64,000 nucleotides of DNA. It comes from Mesoplasma melaleucae. GTDB lineage: Bacteria; Bacillota_I; Bacilli_A; Mycoplasmatales; Mycoplasmataceae. The notes beneath the pieces are model-generated. The model made no database searches. It saw only the letters and a program-made list of their open reading frames with translations, and was not told the DNA's origin. The DNA lies in the NCBI RefSeq assembly GCF_002804105.1, contig NZ_CP024964.1, positions 124,001-188,000 on the forward strand. The letters are read 5' to 3'. Made by a program: the position numbers and the translations under genes. This document shows positions 55,399 to 64,000 of this stretch, piece by piece (within the stretch, counting starts at the first letter, position 1; every line of letters starts with the position of its first letter).

Positions 55399-57762
55399 TT
55401 AGTTTCAAAATATTCAATATGATGCTTTGGTTCAACAGCTTTTTTTCTAGCTCCAGAAAGAACTAATTTAACTAAGTAAGTATTATTTACATCAGCGTTT
55501 TTATAATTTATTTTGCTTATCATCAAATATTTCAGTTAATGATCTAAGTATTTCTTTAATACCCGCAAATATACCTTTAATTAAATTTCCAGTTTCATCG
55601 TTTCATAAAGTGCTAATTGAATATAGTATAGTGTTTTCTCTAAATTAATATCAATCTATAGTACCATCTTCAAGCTCAACACCTAAACTAAGCATTCATT
55701 TAGCTACATCTTTACTGCTAAATTGTTTTGCCTTAGATAATCCAAATTCTTTTTTACCAGGTATTGTTACTTTAATGTCAGTATTTTTTTTCATCAAACA
55801 ATTTTGTAGCAAGTGCTAATAAATATGTATATTGAGCATCGCTTTCTCCTAATAATAAATCACTAGTTACTAAATCAGAAATTTTAACTGAAGTTGAATC
55901 TCCCTTAACTAGTTTAAATTCAGAATCTTGTGTTAAAGAAGTATTATTAAATTCATTAGCAATATTTGAAAGTTTTGGGGCAACACCTTTAGCTAGTAAT
56001 GCAATAACATGACTTAGGCCTTTTGTTCATGTTTTAAGTAAATCACTTAGCTTCATAGTTTTTGTTGATTGAAGATCAATAATTTGCTTTAATGAAATTT
56101 TTGGTAGTTCAACAGGTAAACTATTTTCTAGACCAAATACTTGCATTAATTTTCTAATATCTGATTAACTAAATAACCTAAAAATTTGTTAGTATATGAT
56201 GCTTCAGAATCAACAATTGAAGCAATTGTAACTCTAAAACTTTCAACTTTAGTAATTATATTGTTAATCTGCTCTTTTAATTTATCATTTATAAATGATC
56301 ATTCTTTTAAATTATTAAATGATTCAACAAGTTGATCTACTAGTGTTTTAAAGAAATTATCAATATCTATTCCAGTTAAAATTGAGCTAACTAATCCAGA
56401 TGCTACTCCACCAAGTTGTTCAGAACCTATTCCTATTCTGTTAAGGAAATCAAGAATTCCATCATCAGGGTCAATCCCAGATGCTAAGCCTTTAATAACT
56501 CCATCAAATGTTGAACTTAAGAATGTATTCAATTCACCATTCTCAGTTTTTCCATTTGTTGATCAATCACCAAGTTCAATGATAATGTTGTTTTATTTAT
56601 TTTTAATATTTTTTTATTAAAACTTAAATTAGTATTACCTGTTGTAATGTCATCATCAACTTGAAATAATATTTTAAATGTTCTTAAAAGTTTATATGAG
56701 TTTTTGTCAGTTTCACCAGAAAATAAATCATAAAAAAATTCTAATAAAGCGTCTATATTAGTTGCATTAATTATACTTTCATCAATAATTTTAGCGTTTA
56801 CTTCTTTTATTATCTCTAGATCAGTTTTGTCTTTAGAAAAAATGTAGTTGTCATCTAACATCTCTTTTGAATCTAAATTGTAATCATCAGTTGTAAAATT
56901 TTGAATATATCAATTAATTTCAAATAAAGCGTTCATTAGTAAACCTAAACTTTCACTTGTAAAAGCAATTTGTGGTTTACTTTCTTTATTGTTTAGTTTT
57001 GTCATAATTTTTTTTCAAATATTTGAATTGTATTTGTAGTAATCTAAGTTGATATCATCATGTTGCTCTTTAAAATCAAAAGCTTTTTTTACTTCTATTC
57101 CAAAAAGATTAGCAACAAATAAAGTTAGTTGATAAGAAAAGTAAACTTTTAAATCTAAATTTGTTTTAATTGCAAGTTTAATTAGATCTTTATAATTAGG
57201 TACTTTAACATCTTTCATAATGTCAATGCGTTAGAAATTTTAGGCATAACTTTTTGAAATGATGAAATATTTTTATCACTTAATGAGTTTAATAAAAGCG
57301 GTAAAATTGAACTTACTGAAGTTGGATAAAAACTATCTCCAAACATTTAATTAATCTTGTCAAAAGAATTTTGAATAGAACTAATTATTTTGCTAATTTC
57401 ACTTTGTTAAACAGGCTTATTAAATTTATCTTTTGAATAGATAATTGTTTCTAAATAATCATTAGCTTTAGGTATATTATATAATTCTTTAAATAATTCA
57501 CCCATTGTTTTTGAACTATTTGTATTATTAATCATTTCACTAACTTTAAGATTTGAAATATATTTATCAACAGATTGCCCATTGTAACCTTGAGAATTTG
57601 CTAAAATTGCACCTTTAAAATAATTAGATGTTGAAGACATAACTTCTTCTAATTTTTTATCTATATTTTTTTAACTGTATTTACATACTTACATGAAACA
57701 ACAACCATTACTGGTATTACTGATAATGATGTTGCTCCAATAAGTGATATTAATTTTTTTAT
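55395..57762 (-). pseudogene. Decayed lipoprotein paralogue of the upstream surface protein
   Basis: The minus strand carries pieces of a MOLPALP-like lipoprotein in several frames. The start reads ATA at 57762 where ATG is expected, followed by KKLISLIGATSLSVIPVMVVVSC with a proper lipobox Cys. A frameshift near 57670 precedes NIDKKLEEVMSSTSNYFKGAILANSQGYNGQ. TAA stops follow near 57410 and 57350. Long readable runs at 56529-57218 and 56299-56532 include SYKLLRTFKILFQVDDDIT and GLVSSILTGIDIDNFF, matching the intact neighbour; more stops follow to the final TAA at 55395. No single frame covers more than about a third. Confidence 0.85.
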
Positions 57763-57920
57763 TCCTACTATAATAGAATAATTTTACACTTTTTTAGATA
57801 ATTTTGCACCATAAGAATTTAAAAATTGTCTATATAACACTGTGCAAAGAAATTTAAAAAATGATGAATAACTATTAAAAATGACATAAATTTTTAAACC
57901 CAAAAAACTTTTAAAAAGTT

Positions 57921-57926
57921 TATAAT
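57921..57926 (+). promoter_or_regulatory. ligA promoter -10 element
   Basis: TATAAT lies 24 bases before ligA in a 187-base AT-rich gap that also must hold the former promoter of the decayed lipoprotein gene. Nothing else is seen in that gap. Confidence 0.6.
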
Positions 57927-57949
57927 TATATAGATATAAAGGAGTTATC

Positions 57950-59950
<2,001 letters not shown>

Positions 59951-59951
59951 G

Positions 59952-60239
59952 ATGAACAATAAAAAGTATTATAAAGAATTAGCTGAAGATTGCATGTTAA
60001 GTTTTACTGATGCAGAGATTGATGAAATTGTAGCTAAGGAAGAAAACCTAAAAAAAGAATTTGAAAATGTTTTAAAAATCGATACAACTAATGTTAAGCC
60101 TTTATTTTATCCATATGATGATATTCATACATATTTAAGAGATGATGAAGAAATAACAGTGATAGATCAAAAAGTTATTTTAAATAATGCACCAACAGCA
60201 ACTGGTGATTTTGTAACTATTAAAAAGGTGGTTAAATAA
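59952..60239 (+). CDS. gatC: Asp/Glu-tRNA amidotransferase subunit C
   Basis: This small clamp protein of 95 residues joins GatA and GatB. DCMLSFTDAEIDEIVAKEENL and DTTNVKPLFYPYDD (usually P..HP) fit the family. Sequence conservation is low, but its place between ligA and gatA and its size settle the call. The Shine-Dalgarno AAAGGAG is at 59939-59945. Its stop overlaps the gatA start (TAATG). Confidence 0.92.
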   Translation: MNNKKYYKELAEDCMLSFTDAEIDEIVAKEENLKKEFENVLKIDTTNVKPLFYPYDDIHTYLRDDEEITVIDQKVILNNAPTATGDFVTIKKVVK

Positions 60240-61687
60240 TGAATTATAAAAAATTATCAATTATTGAATTACATGAAAAATTAGTTAATAAAGAAATTAC
60301 AGTTTCACAATTAACTCAAGCTGTTTTAACAGAAGCTAAAAAACTTCAATCATCAAATGCAATTAATAAACTAGTTGAAGACAAGGCATTATTACTAGCA
60401 AAAGAATTAGACAATAATATTGATCAAAATACTTTATTATATGGAATCCCATATTTTGCAAAAGATAACTTTGCAACAAAAGATATCGAAACAACTTCTT
60501 CATCAAATATTTTAAAAGGATATGTTCCTCCATTTAATGCTACTTCTATTACTAAATTAGCAGATAATAAAGCTGTTTTAGTTGGTAAAGCTGCGTTAGA
60601 CGAACTTGGAATGGGTGGAGTTGGATTATATTCATGTAATGGAGTAATTACTAACCCAGCTGATGAAAAAAGGCTTGTTGGAGGAAGCAGTAGTGGAAGT
60701 GCATACTTAGTTGCAAAAGGAATAGTGCCTTTTGCAACAGGTAGTGATACTGGTGATTCAATCAGAAAACCTGCATCTTTTAATAACATTGTTGGATTTA
60801 AACCTTCATATGGGGCAATTAGTAGATATGGTTTATTACCTTATTCACCAAGTTTAGATACTGTTGGTTTTTTTACCAGAAATGTAACTGATATGGCAAT
60901 CGTTTGTGATGCTACTTTTGGTTATGACAATAAAGATGCAACAAGTCATCACAATGATTCAAAAGATATTTATCAAAACATTAATGACTTAGATAAAAAC
61001 ACTAAATTTGGATATATTAAAAAAGTAATTGATGATTTAACTGAAACAACAAGAAAAGCCTATTATGAATTTTTTGAATTGTTAAAGTCAAAAGGATATG
61101 TTGTTGAAGAAGTTAACTTTAACCAAGATTTATTAAATGCACTGTCTGCAATTTATAAAATGATTTCATATAGTGAATCAGTGTCAACTAATTCAAACTT
61201 AGATGGAATTAAATTTGGGCAAAGAGCTGAAGGCGCAGATTATGTTGAAATCATTACAAATTCAAGAACTCAGGGATTTGGAAATGAAGTTAAACAAAGA
61301 TTTATTGTTGGAGCATTAAATTTAAATAAAGAAAATCAAACAGTTTATTTAAATAAAGCTAAACAAGTAAGAAGATTGATTGTTCAAGAATTAAAAGAAG
61401 TTTTTGCAAAAACTGATATTTTAATAATTCCACCAACAGATAAAGTTCCACCATTAATTAGTGAAATGAAAATTAAGACTGCACCTGAAAAGCAATATTT
61501 AGATCATATTCTTACTTTAGCAAACTTCAATGGATCTCCATCAATTACAATTCCTTTTATTAAAGAACACAAATTAGGAATTGGGATTAACTTAAGCGCT
61601 AAACCAAAAAATGACTTATTATGTTTACAAGCAGCTAAAATGTTTGAAGACATAATTGGTATTAAGAACGAAATAGTGGAGTATTAA
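60239..61687 (+). CDS. gatA: Asp/Glu-tRNA amidotransferase subunit A
   Basis: This amidase of 482 residues frees ammonia from Gln for GatB. The Lys-Ser-Ser triad is visible: K75 in YFAKDNF, a Ser at 150-151 in VGGSSSGSAYLV, and nucleophile S174 in GSDTGDSIRKPAS. The common motif is GSDTGGSIR; Asp replaces the second Gly. The Shine-Dalgarno AAAGGTGG is at 60225-60232. It lies 1 base before gatB. The operon indicates Gln-tRNA (and possibly Asn-tRNA) is made by transamidation. Confidence 0.97.
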   Translation: MNYKKLSIIELHEKLVNKEITVSQLTQAVLTEAKKLQSSNAINKLVEDKALLLAKELDNNIDQNTLLYGIPYFAKDNFATKDIETTSSSNILKGYVPPFNATSITKLADNKAVLVGKAALDELGMGGVGLYSCNGVITNPADEKRLVGGSSSGSAYLVAKGIVPFATGSDTGDSIRKPASFNNIVGFKPSYGAISRYGLLPYSPSLDTVGFFTRNVTDMAIVCDATFGYDNKDATSHHNDSKDIYQNINDLDKNTKFGYIKKVIDDLTETTRKAYYEFFELLKSKGYVVEEVNFNQDLLNALSAIYKMISYSESVSTNSNLDGIKFGQRAEGADYVEIITNSRTQGFGNEVKQRFIVGALNLNKENQTVYLNKAKQVRRLIVQELKEVFAKTDILIIPPTDKVPPLISEMKIKTAPEKQYLDHILTLANFNGSPSITIPFIKEHKLGIGINLSAKPKNDLLCLQAAKMFEDIIGIKNEIVEY

Positions 61688-61688
61688 G

Positions 61689-63128
61689 ATGAAAAATTTT
61701 GAAATAATTATCGGAATTGAAAATCACGTTGAATTAAAAACAAAAACTAAAATGTTTTCATCTGCACCAGTTAGTTATGGTGAAACTCCAAATACAAAAG
61801 TTAATGAAGTTGATATGGCTTATCCTGGAAGTTTACCAGTTATCAATAAAAAAGCAATTCAATTAGCAATTAGAACTTGTCATGCTTTAAACATGGAAAT
61901 TGATACATTAGTTAAATTTGATCGTAAAAACTATTTTTACCCAGATTTAACTAAGGGATATCAAATAACACAACAATATAATCCAATTGGTAAAAATGGA
62001 GCATTAGTTATTAATGTTAATGGTGTTGAAAAAACAGTTGATATTGAAAGACTGCATATGGAAGAAGATACGGCTAAACAAATTCATAAAGATGATTTAA
62101 CTTTTATTGATTACAATAGAGCTGGAACAGGTTTAGTAGAAATTGTTACAAGACCAGTTATGCGAAGTGCAGATGAAGCTTGTGCTTATGTTGAAAAACT
62201 AAGAGAAATTTTATTATTCTTAAAAGTTAGTGATGTAAAAATGAATGAAGGAAGTTTAAGAACTGATGTTAATATTTCAATCAGACCATTTGGTACAAAT
62301 GAATTTTCAAACAAAGTAGAAGTAAAAAACTTAAACTCAATTTCAAATATCAAAAGAGCAATTGAATTTGAAGTTGAACGTCAAACTAAATTAATGTTAA
62401 ACAATGAAATAATTATGCAAGAAACCCGTAGATTCGATGATACAACTAATTCAACAGTTTCAATGCGTAGTAAATCAGATGCATTAGATTATAAATACTT
62501 CAGAGAACCAAACATTATGCCAATTCAATTAGATAAAAATTGAGTAAATGAATGTATTCAAAATTCACCTGAGTTAGCAGATGTTAAACGCAATAAGTAT
62601 ACAAATGAATATAAATTATCACTTAATGATGCAAACATTATTTTAACAAGTATTGAAATGACAGACTTTTTTGAAGAAGCAATTAAATATACAAATAACT
62701 ATAATAAATTAGCAAATATTTTAATTAGTGATATTCAAGCACAATTAAATACTCAAAATATTTCAATTGATAAATTAGCTTTATCTCCAACTCATTTAGC
62801 TGAAATAATAAATTTAGTTGATAAATCAGTAATATCTTCAAAACACACAAAAGCAATCTTACCAATCATTATGAAAGATAATTCAAAATCAGTAATGCAC
62901 ATTGTTCAAGAATTAAATATTAAAATGATTAGTGATGAAACTGAGATTACTAACTTGGTAAATCCAATTATTGAAAGTAATTTAGAATTACTTGAACAAT
63001 ATAATGAAAGACCAGAAAGAGTAACTAAAACTATTATGGGTCAATTAATGAAAGTGACAGGTGGAAATGTAAATCCTGAAGCTGGAATGCAAATTATTAT
63101 TAAATTAGTTGAATTAAAAGCAAAATAA
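61689..63128 (+). CDS. gatB: Asp/Glu-tRNA amidotransferase subunit B
   Basis: This protein of 479 residues binds misacylated tRNA and carries out transamidation. IGIENHVELKTKTKMFS, the zinc/kinase region with VDMAYPGSLPVINKKAI and FDRKNYFYPDLTKGYQITQQ, and RTDVNISIRPFG are canonical. The C-terminal helical YqeY-like tail ends GQLMKVTGGNVNPEAGMQIIIKLVELK. A TGA-Trp at 62541 divides the frame under the standard code. The Shine-Dalgarno GTGGAG is at 61676-61681. Confidence 0.97.
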
Positions 63129-63153
63129 AATGAAGCAAGCGCTTCATTTTATT
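63124..63153. terminator. Terminator after gatB, probably bidirectional
   Basis: AAAATGAAGC / GCTTCATTTT with an AAGC loop. It serves gatB and, with its A-run on the left, also the minus-strand membrane gene that ends 20 bases to the right. Confidence 0.9.
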
Positions 63154-63171
63154 ATATTCATTTATATCAAA

Positions 63172-63618
63172 TTATTTTCTAACGATTGGTCCAGTTAAAA
63201 TTAAGAAACCTAAAATAATAACAATATAGAATCCAATAATTGATCCGATTGAAACTTTAGTTCCTTCACTTGATAATAATGTTACGTTAGCAACAATTAA
63301 TAAAATAACTGAAATTAAAGCAAGCCCAATAGAAGCTGAATTGAATAATCTTGCAAAAGCATCAATTCCTAAAAGACCTAATATCAATCTAACAACAACT
63401 GGTAGAATTGATATACATGATAATGCTAAAGCGGCTGAAACAAGATTTTTTGGCGTTTCATACACTGACATTATATCTGATCCATATTTAATAATTCCAA
63501 AACCATTTTTAGCACCTAAACCAATTCCAAAAATTGTAATAATTACTAATATTGCAAAAGCAGCAGCTGAAACTACAGATAATAAAGATCATAAATTCTT
63601 TTTAGCTCATTCTTTCAT
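63172..63618 (-). CDS. Hypothetical membrane protein, four helices
   Basis: I do not recognise this protein of 148 residues. It starts MKEWAKKNLWS with two TGA-Trp codons, which hide the first 49 residues under the standard code. Helices are predicted by eye at about 12-33, 59-83, 95-115 and 125-145; a Gly-rich polar loop lies at 34-55. The start is firm: ATG at 63618 with AGGAGGAAG just upstream. It has its own promoter and stands alone. It could be a small stress or transport-related membrane protein; there is no catalytic motif. Confidence 0.8.
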
Positions 63619-63639
63619 TTTTCTTCCTCCTTGTAAAAG

Positions 63640-63645
63640 ATTATA
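63640..63645 (-). promoter_or_regulatory. Promoter -10 of the small membrane protein gene
   Basis: On the minus strand TATAAT reads at 63645-63640, 22 bases before the start. TTGTTT at 63670-63665 could be a -35 with a long 19-base spacer. Confidence 0.5.
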
Positions 63646-63667
63646 AATGATATTTTAAATTTTTAAA

Positions 63668-63698
63668 CAAAAAATAGTAGTTTAAAATTACTACTACT
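63668..63698 (-). terminator. Terminator of the minus-strand gene at the right edge
   Basis: On the minus strand TAGTAGT / ACTACTA with a T/A-rich loop, followed by TTTTTTG. It lies just after the stop of the acidic protein gene. Confidence 0.8.
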
Positions 63699-63701
63699 TA
63701 A

Positions 63702-64000
63702 TTATTTTTTTAATGATTTTTTGTTTTTTTCAAAATTAGAAGCGTCAATTGTTTCGTTAACATTGTCATCAAAAATAATTGAATCAAATAAATCATTAGC
63801 TTCAGTTGTGTCAAATGCTTCTTCATTTTTATTCTTGTTATCTAATGTTTTATTTGCATGTTTAAGATTATCATTTTCTAACTCATCAAAGATCACTAAT
63901 TGATCACTTGCGTCTTTTTTATCTTTAGCTCCACCTTGAATTTTTTCAGCTAATTCATTAATAATTGTTGTTTTAGCAAATACTACAACATCATCATTTT
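63702..64000 (-). CDS. Acidic protein, C-terminal end (partial)
   Basis: The minus-strand frame ending at 63702 is open to the window edge: about 98 residues, starting DDVVVFAKTTIINELAEKIQGG and running through Asp/Glu/Asn/Lys-rich stretches (FDTTEANDLFDSIIFDDNVNE) to NKKSLKK. An internal ATG-like GTG at 63896 is not a convincing start because the frame continues upstream with similar composition. I cannot name the family. The tail looks disordered. Confidence 0.65.
   Translation of the reverse strand, partial: NDDVVVFAKTTIINELAEKIQGGAKDKKDASDQLVIFDELENDNLKHANKTLDNKNKNEEAFDTTEANDLFDSIIFDDNVNETIDASNFEKNKKSLKK

Noticed and set aside
57776-57949. Possible RNA gene in the gap before ligA
   Set aside because: The gap is AT-rich with only short, weak inverted repeats and no terminator; it is adequately explained as promoter space for ligA and the former lipoprotein gene.

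Overview
This window is a stretch of Mollicutes chromosome, probably from the Mesoplasma/Entomoplasma/Spiroplasma branch and close to Mesoplasma florum. That placement is inferred from gene content and order, not from a database match. The DNA is very AT-rich. UGA is read as tryptophan (genetic code 4): dozens of universally conserved proteins (OppD, SecY, AtpB, L2, S3, EcfT, GatB and others) are continuous only if TGA encodes Trp, and only four TGG codons were found. Gene spacing is tight, with many TAATG or ATGA overlaps, and most transcription units end in a clear stem-loop plus T-run. All coordinates below treat TGA as sense.

Layout: 1-6.7 kb holds the end of an oligopeptide ABC transporter operon (oppC end, oppD, oppF, oppA lipoprotein). 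6.7-13.9 kb holds single-gene units: an alpha/beta hydrolase, the DNA translocase ftsK, uvrC, greA and rsmI. These are followed by tRNA-His and a frameshifted rhodanese remnant. 14.4-16.9 kb holds rpiB-glyA and upp. 16.9-23.9 kb is the complete F1Fo ATP synthase operon (small membrane protein, then a, c, b, delta, alpha, gamma, beta, epsilon). 23.9-26.3 kb holds an Ohr-type peroxidase, a dead TPR gene and a heavily decayed pyrimidine-nucleoside phosphorylase gene. 26.3-28.7 kb holds a phosphohexomutase/phosphopentomutase and deoC.

28.8-44.3 kb is the S10-spc-alpha ribosomal protein super-cluster, with no L30 gene (rpmD). It is split after secY by a terminator and by cdd, which has its own promoter; the cluster then resumes with adk-map-infA-rpmJ-rpsM-rpsK-rpoA-rplQ. 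44.3-48.3 kb holds the ECF vitamin-transporter energising module (ecfA1, ecfA2, ecfT) and truA. 48.3-48.5 kb carries a promoter, a multi-stem RNA of about 123 nt and a terminator: a strong candidate small RNA. 48.5-57.8 kb is the most lineage-specific part: a 1424-residue FtsX-type permease, an intact paralogous surface protein of the Mollicutes lipoprotein (MOLPALP-like) kind, and a convergent decayed paralogue. 57.9-63.1 kb holds ligA and the gatCAB amidotransferase operon. The right edge has two minus-strand genes: a small membrane protein and the end of an acidic protein.

The genes serve peptide uptake, energy conversion, translation, DNA maintenance and nucleoside salvage. Salvage appears eroded: cdd, upp, deoC and the mutase are intact, while the pyrimidine phosphorylase that would link them is broken. 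I see no CRISPR array, insertion sequence, prophage or origin. The most interesting items are the structured RNA at 48.34-48.49 kb, the large insertions inside OppD and OppF, the domain-trimmed epsilon subunit, and the lipoprotein paralogue pair in which the intact copy lacks the lipobox cysteine.
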